Positions 1 to 7,358 of a stretch of 20,000 nt of DNA are shown here, piece after piece. Where the stretch lies: assembly GCA_018398765.1 (NCBI GenBank), contig JAHBMJ010000134.1, positions 1 to 20,000 on the forward strand, read 5' to 3'. Each line of letters begins with the position of its first letter. Position 1 is the first letter of the stretch. Origin of the DNA: Chromera velia. Its lineage: Eukaryota; Sar; Chromeraceae. Position numbers and translations under genes: made by a program. The notes under the pieces are model-generated. The model saw only the letters and a list, made by a program, of their open reading frames with translations. It was not told where the DNA came from and ran no database searches.

Positions 1-108
1 TATTGTTTGTTGTTTCGTATTGGCGTCGGTCTGATCTCTGTCTGTGTCAAGGTCTTTGTGTCTTTGTCCTTTAGGTTGTGATTGTCTGTTTCTATGGGTA
101 TATGTGTC

Positions 109-260
109 TGTGAATGCGTGTGTGTCTGTGTGTGTGTGCGGGGGTGGGGTGGGGTGGGGTGGGTGTGGGGGTGGGTGTGTGTGGGAGTGGGGGTGGGCGT
201 GTGTGCGAGTGGGGGTGGGGGTGTGTGCGTGTGGGTATGTGTGTGTGTGTGTGTGCGTGT

Positions 261-296
<36 letters not shown>

Positions 297-315
297 ATGT
301 GTGTGTGTGTCTCTC

Positions 316-346
<31 letters not shown>

Positions 347-360
347 ATGACACTGTGCGT
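109..360. repeat. TG/G-rich simple-sequence tract with G-quadruplex motif
   Basis: Long (TG)n microsatellite interrupted by G-rich blocks. At 140-176 there are at least six runs of three to five G separated by single T or TGT loops, the classic form of an intramolecular G-quadruplex. The alternating purine-pyrimidine TG runs can also adopt Z-DNA. The plus strand is open for up to 175 codons here, but the predicted peptide is almost only Cys, Val and Gly and is an artefact of the repeat. Confidence 0.9.
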
Positions 361-382
361 ATTTGTGTGTTTGACTGTTTGT

Positions 383-430
383 CTGTTTGTCTCTCTGTTC
401 GTGTGTCTGTTTGTCTCTCTGTTCGTGTGT
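383..430. repeat. 24-bp tandem duplication in TG/TC-rich tract
   Basis: Two back-to-back copies of a 24-bp unit that begins CTGTTTGTCTCTCTG, at 383-406 and 407-430. They sit in the pyrimidine-rich continuation of the TG tract, which runs on to about 560. Confidence 0.75.
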
Positions 431-589
431 CTGTTTGTATGTCTGTGTGCGTCTGTATGTGTGTGTGTGTGTTTGTGTTTATATGTTTGTGTGTGTTTGT
501 CTCTGTGTCTGTGTGTCTGTTTGTGTGTTTCTAAAGCGGCAGGATGTGTGTGTGTATATCTGAAACCATAGTGAAACGTGATTATCAAC

Positions 590-1500
590 AGTTTGAAAAA
601 TATGAAAAAAAAACTTTTTCAAAAGTTGTATTCATTTTAGTGTAGTTTGTTTAGGTATTGCACAAACGCAAAACATGAAAAACAACTAATAATTGTTTAA
701 TTGTTTTTCAAGTGTCTCCGCAAAAGCCATTTACCTACCATTTGACAAAAACCCCGATCATCATTTTATATAGTAAGAAGGCCTAACGCGGAAGGAATCA
801 ATTAATCAACCAGTCAATTTTAAAATCAGTCCCTTTAAAAGATATACAATTCAACGTTTTCTCTTAAACTCAACTATAAATCGACTATTTAACATTGGGC
901 ACAGTTTTTTTAAAAACTATTAAAAACTGCATACAATTATAAGTCTGCCATTATCTCGGAGTAATATCTTCTATTCAGCAGTTAGCGGGGAGAAAGTCAT
1001 TCTTTCATCCTAAGACTAGTTAGACTTTCTTAAATATACATGTTTTTTGTTAGTTGTTGGCTCAAAAGTACTCGAAAGCCTCAAAAAGGGGGTACACCGC
1101 ATATGCAAACTACAATTAAATCCACATAAGAGTACACCACATATGTAAACTGATGATTGAGGGTTTTTTCATGTGTGCCGCGTCCCCATATATGAGAGGC
1201 GGATCTAACCTACTTTATCGATTTGTTCTATCCTACGACTACCAGCGACGAAAATAGGCGTGACTTCGATCATCCTGATACAGCTGATTAATCGCGGCCT
1301 CACAACAGGTTGGACATATGTAAACTACAATTAAAACTGCATCTGCATATGGCACCACATCGTCCTTCACTCTACTTCATTCATCTTAAAACTTAACACT
1401 AGTTAAGGCTTTACTCATTAATCCTAACACTATTTAAGTATGTTTAAGACTTCGTTTTTCTTTTTTTATTTGTTGTTGGCTCGAAAGCCTCAAAGGGTAC
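590..1500. other. AT-rich intergenic spacer with diverged direct repeats
   Basis: No convincing gene on either strand. The stretch is AT-rich and holds two diverged copies of a block of about 90-120 bp (about 1005-1100 and 1405-1507), plus three copies of a short CATATGYAAACT motif near 1099, 1138 and 1315. The second block ends directly at the 3' end of the U2 gene. Confidence 0.6.
1005..1105. repeat. Direct repeat copy A of the U2 3' flank
   Basis: The stretch around 1053-1100 carries GTTGTTGGCTC-like, CGAAAGCCTCAAA and GGGTACACCGCA blocks. These recur in the same order at 1470-1507, just downstream of U2. Here no U2 sequence follows. Further left, CCTAAGACTAGTTAGACTTT at about 1010 resembles the segment at 1420-1450. 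Confidence 0.6.
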
Positions 1501-1507
1501 ACCGCAC
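1405..1507. repeat. Direct repeat copy B, adjoining U2
   Basis: Second copy of the repeat seen at 1005-1105, with the shared blocks GTTGTTGGCTCGAAAGCCTC and GGGTACACCGCA. It abuts the 3' end of the U2 gene on the minus strand, so it could hold 3'-end processing signals, or the two copies could be the remains of a local duplication. Confidence 0.6.
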
Positions 1508-1682
1508 AACCCAATGTGTAAGGGGAAGGCGACACGTGAGAAGGCCTGTGAGCAAGCCCACAGGACCAACTCCCCTAAAAAAATTGTTGTGACAAAAGTG
1601 GGTCCATTCGGACCCATATCAGCTGTCACACTGATAAGAACAGATACTACACTTGATCATAGCCAAAAGGCCGAGAAGGTAT
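1508..1682 (-). ncRNA. U2: U2 spliceosomal snRNA
   Basis: U2 base-pairs with the intron branch site and with U6 in the spliceosome. Read on the minus strand, the RNA starts at 1682 with ATACCTTCTCGGCCTTTTGG, the plant/animal-type 5' end. The branch-site-pairing GTGTAGTA follows (plus-strand positions 1645-1652). Stem IIa is present (TTATCAG with CTGATA), and stem IIb pairs 1600-1605 with 1610-1615 (GGGTCC/GGACCC around a 4-nt loop). The Sm site AATTTTTTTAG lies at 1575-1585. A 3' hairpin, CCTGTG...CACAGG with a GCTTGC apex, lies at 1545-1564 and resembles the plant U2 hairpin. The total of about 175 nt is usual for U2, and all essential elements are intact, so the copy may well be expressed. 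The 3' end is judged from family likeness (ACACATTGGG near 1510) and could be off by several bases. Upstream, at 1703-1724, are a run of G and a CCGAA/TTCGG inverted repeat that might be promoter elements; this is unproven. Confidence 0.95.
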
Positions 1683-1837
1683 GGAGATTGAGCGGCAGAG
1701 CTAGGGGGGGGGGCCGAAATTCGGTTTTTCGTAGGAAAAAAAAAACATGCACCAGACAAAGTGACCGCGCGCGGAGACGTCGAGACATCGTCGAGACAGC
1801 ATGCCTTCTTTTCTCGTTTCCTCACCATTTCCCCCGT

Positions 1838-2110
1838 TCAAATGTTCGACTTCTCTTGTTCATTTATGTCTTTCTTCGCTCCAGGTGCCAACTGAGACAG
1901 ATACTTGGGGTACGTGAGGCTCTCCTGAAACAAGTCTGCTTTTGTTCTCGGATTGAGCGGCACGCACTGTTTTTCGAGCCGGGCTGCACTGGGTGACTCT
2001 TTCGATCTCTGCCTTCTGAGACGTCCGACAATCCGAACAAGGCTCTCAGCAGGATTTGCCCTTTTCTGCATGTTCAAGACAATGTCATCAACAGCTTCTC
2101 TGATCAGCAT
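1838..2110 (-). CDS. Hypothetical protein, probable terminal exon
   Basis: Open for 90 codons to a TGA at 1838-1840, with balanced, coding-like composition. It begins MLIREAVDDIVLNM and has a basic middle (VGRLRRQRSKESPS) and a polar C-terminus. I recognise no family. Upstream, towards higher coordinates on the same strand, there is a possible intron with a CTTACTGAC branch-like motif, and a further open block at about 2178-2290 (MKGVWKSHEATCLKQ and on) that ends at a GTGAGAG donor. The obvious splice junctions between these two blocks do not join cleanly in frame, so the model is uncertain. It lies just upstream of U2 on the same strand. Confidence 0.4.
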   Translation of the reverse strand: MLIREAVDDIVLNMQKRANPAESLVRIVGRLRRQRSKESPSAARLEKQCVPLNPRTKADLFQESLTYPKYLSQLAPGAKKDINEQEKSNI

Positions 2111-2177
2111 TCATTGAAAACACAGAAGGTTTACAGTCAGTAAGGACATTTGAAGAAGTCCTCTTCCTCTCTCTCAC

Positions 2178-2290
2178 CAGGTCACCCGTCTCCCGCCTTC
2201 TTTGTCGCGCACGGGTTCTCCAGTAATGCGGAGGTTACACTGCAATTGCTTCAAGCACGTGGCTTCATGGGACTTCCAGACACCTTTCAT
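2178..2290 (-). CDS. Coding-like block, possible exon
   Basis: Read on the minus strand from an ATG at 2290, this gives an open, well-mixed peptide of about 37 residues that includes CLKQLQCNLRITGEPVRDK. It ends at a consensus-like donor CTG|GTGAGAG at 2178/2177. A pyrimidine-rich acceptor-like site (CCCTTTTCAG) lies just upstream at 2301. It probably belongs with the block at 1838-2110, but the splice phase is unresolved. No family is recognised. Confidence 0.3.
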
Positions 2291-2369
2291 TTGTTCTCAC
2301 CTGAAAAGGGTGGAGAGAAGGACTGGAGGCAACCTCAAGTCTTTCCCATCTCATGCAGGAACCTCAGCC

Positions 2370-2745
2370 TCCACCACCACCGTGATCGAATGACGCCCTT
2401 CTGGTATTGAGCGCCTCCTTCACCCTTTTGCCTCCAGAATCTGTCGGTCTAGTCGTTTCCACCTGTTTCTTTTCCCCTTTATTTCTGTCCCTCTCTGGCC
2501 TTGAAAGTTTCTTCCGCCCTCAATCTCTCCTGATCTCTTTCTCTTCTGCCCGTTGCTCTGCTTCACACTTCCTTTCTTTCCTGTACGCCCTCCGCAAGTT
2601 CTTCTTTGCAAGCTCTGTTGCCTTCTTTGTCTTTCGCTCGTCGAACCTCTTCATAGCAGATGCTCCTGTATCTCGGCTTCCACGCTCTCCTTTTCCTGTA
2701 CAGCTCCTAACTCGTGAAATGAAATCCTCCTCTTTGCCAGCTCTT
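2370..2745 (-). pseudogene. Charged coiled-coil-like tract with frame breaks
   Basis: On the minus strand, three overlapping open stretches read as one charged helical protein if the frame is allowed to shift. First comes QEKESVEAEIQEHLL, which ends at about 2660. Next is MKRFDERKTKKATELAKKN and its Glu/Lys/Arg-rich continuation, to 2520. Last are stretches in other frames with ERLRAEETFKARE and then VETTRPTDSGGKRVKEALNT, to about 2370. Peptide likeness continues across each frame change, so this looks like a decayed gene, or one with assembly indels, rather than chance. The cytosine/thymine-rich opposite strand makes Lys/Glu-rich reading easy by composition alone, so caution is needed. No family is recognised. 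Confidence 0.3.
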
Positions 2746-3033
2746 CCCTTCCCTTCCTTGCCCCTCTCACATCTCTCCCCCCCATTCTTTTGCTTCTCAA
2801 AGAACGGGGGCGCAACAAAGAACGGAGAAGAGGAAGCTTGCGTCGTAAAGGAAGGGGACAGCAAACAAAAACGAAGAGCCGAATGGGTGAATGCACGGAC
2901 TCGAGGCAACACGAGGAAAGAGAGAAATGAAGGAACGAATGAACAAAAGCGGGAAGGAGGAACGAAATGGCGGAGAGAGGAAAGGGAGGAAGCTAAGGAG
3001 GAAGCAAGGGAGGAACAGGAAAGGAGCGAACTT

Positions 3034-3210
3034 CAAGGAAGGAAGGAAGGAAAGAAGGAAGAAGGGAAGGAAGGAAGGAAGGAAAGAAGGAAAGAAAGAA
3101 AGAAAGAAAGAAAGAACGAAAGAACGAAAGAAAGACAGAAAGACAGAACGAAAGAACGAACGAACGAAAGAACGAACGAATGAACGAACGAACGAAAGAA
3201 AGAAAGAAAG
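3034..3210. repeat. Polypurine GGAA/GAAA/GAAC microsatellite
   Basis: About 175 bp with almost only A and G on the plus strand. It grades from (GGAA)n to (GAAA)n to (GAAC)n. It creates long false ORFs on both strands: Lys/Glu/Arg-rich on plus, Phe/Leu/Ser-rich on minus. Mirror-symmetric purine tracts like this can form triplex DNA. Confidence 0.9.
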
Positions 3211-3335
3211 GCGTCCCCTCCATATCGCCTTTGCCCCTTCTCGTTTCCCTCCCCATCGGGTGTTCGTTCGTCTCTTCGGAGTGCGTCGTCACGCTTCGGG
3301 AAAGGGGGCGGTGGGGAGGTCAGAACGCGACCCAT

Positions 3336-3493
3336 CGGCGACGCCACACCAAATTCTCTCTCCCTGTCGGTCTGACGGAACCCCCGGGGCGTTCTGCTCT
3401 GGTCCGGAGGGCGGGTGTGTGGAGACGTTCTCGAGTCAGCCGGGCAGCCCCTGCATGCATGTCCGAGTGTTACAAGAGAACAACAACGTATGA
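3336..3493 (+). CDS. Possible exon, unknown product
   Basis: This GC-rich block follows the polypurine tract and reads RDPSATPHQILSPCRSDGTP and on through PGSPCMHVRVLQENNNV to a stop at 3491-3493. Its composition is well mixed, unlike the repeat before it. It would start after the AG at about 3322. The frame is continuous with the repeat-derived ORF upstream, but the repeat is unlikely to be coding. No family is recognised and no clear splice pair is seen. Confidence 0.2.
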
Positions 3494-3638
3494 CAACGAG
3501 TTTTTTTTTATTCTATTCATTCATCATCTCCAGAGAGGGAGGCTCACTTTTTGAAACATTCGTGCGACTGTCTGTCGTTCTCCGACCTTGTGAGTCTCTC
3601 TCGATCAACAGTCTGCACTGATTGAGTGAGGAAGCGAA

Positions 3639-3688
3639 AAGAAAGAAAGAAAGAAAGAAAGAACGAACGAACGAAAGAAAGAAAGAAG
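3639..3688. repeat. (GAAA)n/(GAAC)n microsatellite
   Basis: About 50 bp of GAAA units with an inner GAAC block, the same two unit types as the larger tract at 3034-3210. Confidence 0.9.
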
Positions 3689-3699
3689 AGATTCACGCA

Positions 3700-4360
3700 A
3701 GATCGTCATGCAGACGCGAGTCACTCAAACGACATGTCTCCTCGCTCCCTCTACCTCCACATCGCATGACTTCGACATGAAAGCTTCTTGTGTCCCTGCT
3801 GCGGGCGGTGTTTCCTTTCTTTTTGGTCTTCTGCGTCCCTGCTGTCCTGTCTCTCTCATCCTTCTCTTGCTTGTTTTCCTCGACCCCCCCCCTTTTTCAA
3901 TTTGTACGTGTTCATCCATCCATGCATGCATGCATCCTGCCCTCTTTCCTCCTCCCTCCGTGTCCGGAAGGAAGGCAACAGGAATCGGCCCTCCCGCCGC
4001 CCTTCGTGAAAAGAAAAGAACCTGCCTGCCACCCGTGGATGGATTTGGTGAGGAGGTCAGTGGGTCCAGCGGTCTGCCTTCCAGAGGCAGAAAAAAAAAG
4101 CAATTCTCTCCAGTCTGCAGAATCGATTCCTCTCCAGTAGCTGAAGCTTGCAGAGGGACAGAAGGCAAAACAAGAAATGCGCTTTCTTTCTTTTTCAGCG
4201 CCATTCCATGTGGAGAGAGGAACAGAAGGGTCTTTTCTTTCTCTTAAGGAAACAGGCGATGATGACGCACATTCTTCCTGTGTCTCCGTATGAGTCTCCC
4301 ACCACAACATGGAATGGGGGACTTCTATGGGGAAAAGTAGAATGATTGGAGCTGGTCTGA
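3700..4360. other. No convincing gene
   Basis: Both strands have open frames here (up to 179 codons on plus, 159 on minus). However, they overlap each other, are rich in Phe/Ser/Pro or Gly/Arg from the pyrimidine bias, and show no family signal. Short GCAT repeats lie at 3921-3935. This may be intronic or intergenic. Confidence 0.4.
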
Positions 4361-4400
4361 CGCCTACCTGACTACAAAGATCAAAGAAACCTCAATCAAC

Positions 4401-4411
4401 ACGCACGCGCG

Positions 4412-4476
<65 letters not shown>
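4401..4476. repeat. Compound (GC)n(AC)n(AG)n microsatellite
   Basis: Three adjoining dinucleotide runs, GC then AC then AG, end at 4476. The alternating GC/AC half (about 4403-4446) is a strong Z-DNA former. The AG half is a polypurine run. Confidence 0.95.
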
Positions 4477-4478
<2 letters not shown>

Positions 4479-4582
4479 GCATTTGTGGACACATCCGGCA
4501 ACTCTGCTTTCCTCCTCCCTTTTTCCTTTCTGCATGCACGTGACCATCGAAACTGGGTCGACCGTCTCTCTTGCCGTTTCGT

Positions 4583-4622
4583 TGCATGCAGGCGGCAGAG
4601 AAGCTGACGGCGCTGCTGGCTG
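4583..4622 (+). other. Possible micro-exon after TGCATGCAG acceptor
   Basis: A TTGCATGCAG acceptor-like site ends at 4591. It is followed by a short block reading AAEKLTALLA in one frame and then a GTAGGATGG donor-like site at about 4623. The exon would be about 31 bp. Only the splice-like ends and the peptide quality support it. Confidence 0.15.
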
Positions 4623-4750
4623 GTAGGATGGATGGATGGATGGATGTGCCTTTTGTTTGTGTTCTGGTTACTGGCTCTGTGGATTTCCTCGCGTCTCTGT
4701 CTCTGATCTCTGTGGGGAGGGGGCCTCTCCGGCTGGAGACGAGACGAGCT

Positions 4751-4796
4751 CTTTCTTTCTTTTCCTTCTTTCTTTCTTTCTTTCTTTCTTTCTTTT
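4751..4796. repeat. (CTTT)n microsatellite
   Basis: Pyrimidine tract of CTTT units, the opposite-strand sense of the GAAA tracts at 3034-3210 and 3639-3688. It is followed at about 4808-4848 by a less biased block ending at a GAGAG|GTCAGT donor-like site. Confidence 0.9.
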
Positions 4797-5504
4797 GTTT
4801 CTTTTCACCGACGTGGAGGCCGAGCCCTCTGGTGCTCAGAAGAGAGGTCAGTGTTTCTGCGTTCTTTTTTTTTTAGTGAAAACGAAAGAAACAAGGACGG
4901 CTGGAAGGAAACCCTTTCAAAAAAGAGCACAAAAGAGGAGCACGAAGAAGGCGGAGAAGGGACGGGAAGTAAGCAAGAAAGAGAGAGGACGAAAGAAGAA
5001 GAACGACAAAGAAAGAAGTCCAATGATGATCACAAAAATTAATGACAAGCATATGTCTGAGGAGACTCCCACACAAGGGGGTGTCCTTGAAGTCATCAAG
5101 GAACCTGATGGACTTTCTTTTCTTTCTTGATTGTTCTCTCTCTTCTTCTCTGTTGGTGTTTGCTTTCTCTTTCGTTCATTGGTCTTGGAGTTTTGGCCCT
5201 TGAAAGAAAAAACGGAGACAGACAGAGACGGCATGAGGGAGGAAGGGGAGGGAGTGCATTTGTTTGTTTGTTCGTTTGTTTGAGGGGGGATCAGGGGGGG
5301 TCTGGTGGTCCTTCCCCCCCATGCACTCACTCACTCCTATACCCACCCGTGCGTGGAGGGAGGAATTCAGCGTCCGTCATTCCAAGAATTAATTGCAGAA
5401 ACGTCTCTCTCTGCATGATCGTTGGTGAACGAACGCTTTAACGGGCTTAATTGCTTGCAGGTACTGACGTCAGGCTGGCTGCCGATCGATCCATGCAGGC
5501 GTCT

Positions 5505-5815
5505 CCTGACTGATTGCAGTGCGGATGGCGTCTCCGTCTGCTGCTGCGGGGTTTTCTTCTCTAGCTGTCTTCTCTGCATCCTTGGGTGCGGCTGCGGTTG
5601 AGGAGGGGCATGCAGGCGGGGAGGGGGGAGGAGGAAGTGCGGGCGGAGGGGGGGGTGACCGAGGGAGACTTCGTGCCCCGAGTGTGTATGGAGGGGTGCG
5701 GCTCGGAGGGGCTGCCTTGGTTTCGGGTCGTCATTTGGTGTCGTCCACCAGGAAGGAATCGCGGCGCCTCTTCGTTCGTTCAGTTTATTTGTCGATTGGC
5801 CCCTCGTCCGAATGA
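5505..5815 (+). CDS. Possible exon, Ala/Gly/Ser-rich N-terminus
   Basis: After a GATTGCAG acceptor-like site at about 5518, a plus-strand frame with an ATG at 5519 (second ATG at 5525) is open for 98 codons. It starts MRMASPSAAAGFSSLAVFSA, then has a Gly-rich stretch and a basic, Ser/Arg-containing tail. The hydrophobic Ala/Ser start followed by Gly/Arg-rich sequence could be a targeting leader, but GC-rich DNA gives such peptides by chance. Overlapping frames on both strands are also open. No family is recognised. Confidence 0.25.
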
Positions 5816-5870
5816 ATGAATGAATGCATGCATGCATGAATGCATGAATGAAGGAAGGAAGGAAGGAAGG
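5811..5870. repeat. (GAAT)n(GCAT)n(GGAA)n microsatellite
   Basis: About 60 bp of tetranucleotide units that change type along the tract. It includes overlapping GCATGC palindromes at 5826-5835. Confidence 0.9.
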
Positions 5871-6093
5871 CTCCTCCGTTGCGTGCTCGTGCCGCGTCGT
5901 TTGTTTCGCCTCCTGCTAGTTTGGGTGTGGTGGCTCTCCCTCTGCCCGGGGAAGTGTTCCTGTTCCTCTGGGTGGCCGGAAGGAAGTAGCCTGCCTCTTC
6001 AGCTAGTAGACAGGAGGGGAGCCTGCCTGCCTGGCTGCATGGATGGATGGATGGGAGAGTCTGCCTGTTCGTGAGTGAAAAAGATTCATGCAG

Positions 6094-6204
6094 GCGGAGG
6101 TAAAAGAAATAGGTGAAGTCGGGGAGCTCTCTCTGTTGCGATGTCTGCGTGGGACTCCCTTCAAGATCCTTCGAGGAGCCAGGCACCTTCCAGTACAGCT
6201 TTAA
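6094..6204 (+). CDS. Possible terminal exon, unknown product
   Basis: An ATTCATGCAG acceptor-like site ends at 6093. From 6094 the plus strand reads AEVKEIGEVGELSLLRCLRG and then TPFKILRGARHLPVQL to a TAA at 6202-6204. That is 36 residues of well-mixed, helix-favouring sequence, quite unlike the surrounding repeats. It lies 38 bp before the foldback element at 6242. A GTATGCG donor-like site follows at 6211, so the exon could continue in another frame. No family is recognised. Confidence 0.3.
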   Translation, partial: AEVKEIGEVGELSLLRCLRGTPFKILRGARHLPVQL

Positions 6205-6241
6205 AGCCAGGTATGCGTGCATATTAGAAATGTTGTCAAGT

Positions 6242-6711
6242 ACATCCCTGCAGGTAGCCAGGATTTTGCGGGATTTTAGCCCAGGATTTTAGCGGATTTT
6301 ACGGGATTTTGGCCAGGATTTTAGCGGATTTTGCCCAGGATTCTGCCGGACTCTTAACGTTAAAAATATAATCCCTACACCTAGGATTTTAGAATCTAAA
6401 ATCCTGGAAGAAAGCTAAAATCCTAGCCTCTTCCTAGGATTTTACGGGATTATACGGGATTTTACGAGATTTTACGGGAAAGATATAATCCCATAAAATC
6501 CTGGCATTCATTTCTAAAATCCTAGGATCCACGATTTTAGTCTTTATAATCCTTAGAGCCAGGCTTTTAGATTCTAAAATCCTGGAGAAATAGTCCGGCA
6601 GAATCCTGGGCAAAATCCGCTAAAATCCTGGCCAAAATCCTGTAAAATCCGCTAAAATCCTGGGCTCAGTGGGCTAAAATCCCGTAAAATCCTAGCTACC
6701 TGCAGGGATGT
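6242..6711. mobile_element. Foldback/MITE-like element with ~111-120-bp inverted repeats
   Basis: The left arm (6242-6352) and right arm (6592-6711) are reverse complements. I see three substitutions and one 9-bp insertion in the right arm. Both ends read ACATCCCTGCAGGTAGC inwards. The arms and core are built from many copies of a GGATTTTRSC-like motif, in plus sense in the left arm and minus sense in the right, with smaller palindromes inside (for example AGGATTTTAGA with its complement at about 6383-6405). There is no ORF and no clear target duplication, so it is non-autonomous and its transposase family cannot be named. A palindromic single strand this long would fold into a stable hairpin. 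It lies 127 bp left of the LTR retrotransposon. Confidence 0.85.
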
Positions 6712-6833
6712 GAAAGAAAACAATGAAAGATGAAAAGGTCTGTCTCTTTTCCTCGTAATCTCAGACTGGCTACCAGTCCGTCCGAAAGTGTCTGTTCACG
6801 ATCCTGTGAAGAGGGACAAGGACAAGAAACAAT

Positions 6834-6838
6834 TAGCC
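6834..6838. repeat. Target-site duplication, left copy (TAGCC)
   Basis: The five bases immediately left of the 5' LTR are TAGCC, identical to the five bases right of the 3' LTR. A 5-bp duplication is usual for Ty3/Gypsy integration. Confidence 0.9.
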
Positions 6839-7096
6839 TGTTACGGACCTTTAGACCTAGACTCGATTTGGTCCTTAGAATAATACAGAGAATTAATAGC
6901 ATTAAATACACACTGTAATATAAAGGCATGCACGTCTGTATCTCAGCCTTTGCAATACAGATTGATTGAGCCTGTTAGAAGGACCGAGTCTTTCCTGATC
7001 GATAGAGAAGGCTCTTGCGTGTCTGACAGATTCCCTGTATGTAGAACTTATGTGTGTGAGTTGATTCCTAAGTTCTAGACAGTTTAAGGTAGAACA
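6839..7096 (+). repeat. 5' long terminal repeat
   Basis: 258 bp, starting TGTTACGGACC and ending AGAACA. It matches the copy at 12829-13086 with no gaps and 11 substitutions. The TGTTACG start is common in Ty3/Gypsy LTRs. The LTR should hold promoter and polyadenylation signals, but I cannot identify a specific TATA box. Confidence 0.97.
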
Positions 7097-7097
7097 T

Positions 7098-7110
7098 TGG
7101 TCAGCAGAGC
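7098..7110 (+). promoter_or_regulatory. Primer-binding site, initiator-Met-tRNA-like
   Basis: TGGTCAGCAGAGC begins one base after the LTR. Starting with TGG is expected, because it pairs with the tRNA 3' CCA. It resembles the initiator-methionine-tRNA complement (TGGTAGCAGAG in animals) with one extra C after TGGT. Downstream, GGTTACGACC at 7115-7124 vaguely resembles the T-arm complement. The exact tRNA in this host is not known. Confidence 0.6.
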
Positions 7111-7358
7111 TTCTGGTTACGACCGGGGAAGACAAAGTTCCCACAAGGAGCGGGTTGGGGTACAGGCTGTCAGAGGCGGGGGAGAGTTCTCCACTATCGA
7201 TCCCCTCTGTGCATCCTTGAGCAGAATCTCTAGACTTCAGTTCTGTTCCGTCTGTTGGCTCTCTGTTCTCGCCCACCCACAGTATCCGAGATTCCTCCAG
7301 CGAATCAGACTCAGTCCTATTCGATCTAGATTCTGAGCCACAACAGCAGCAAGCAGAC

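Noticed and set aside
44..588. Long plus- and minus-strand ORFs in the TG-rich tract
   Set aside because: The peptides are only Cys/Val or Thr/His repeats produced by the dinucleotide array; no real protein features.
1230..1310. Possible tRNA near CCTACGACTACCAGCG
   Set aside because: No A/B box pair, no cloverleaf and no acceptor stem could be drawn on either strand.
2407..3292. 258- and 200-residue plus ORFs and Phe/Leu/Ser-rich minus ORFs over the GAAA tract
   Set aside because: Open only because tetranucleotide repeats lack stops in these frames. The repeat part is not credited; only a possible exon after it is kept at low confidence.
3708..4310. 179-residue plus and 159-residue minus ORFs
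   Set aside because: They overlap on opposite strands in a pyrimidine-biased stretch, with low-complexity composition and no recognisable domain.
6712..6838. Target duplication of the foldback element
   Set aside because: The bases next to 6242 and 6711 (CAAGT and GAAAG) do not match well enough to claim a duplication.
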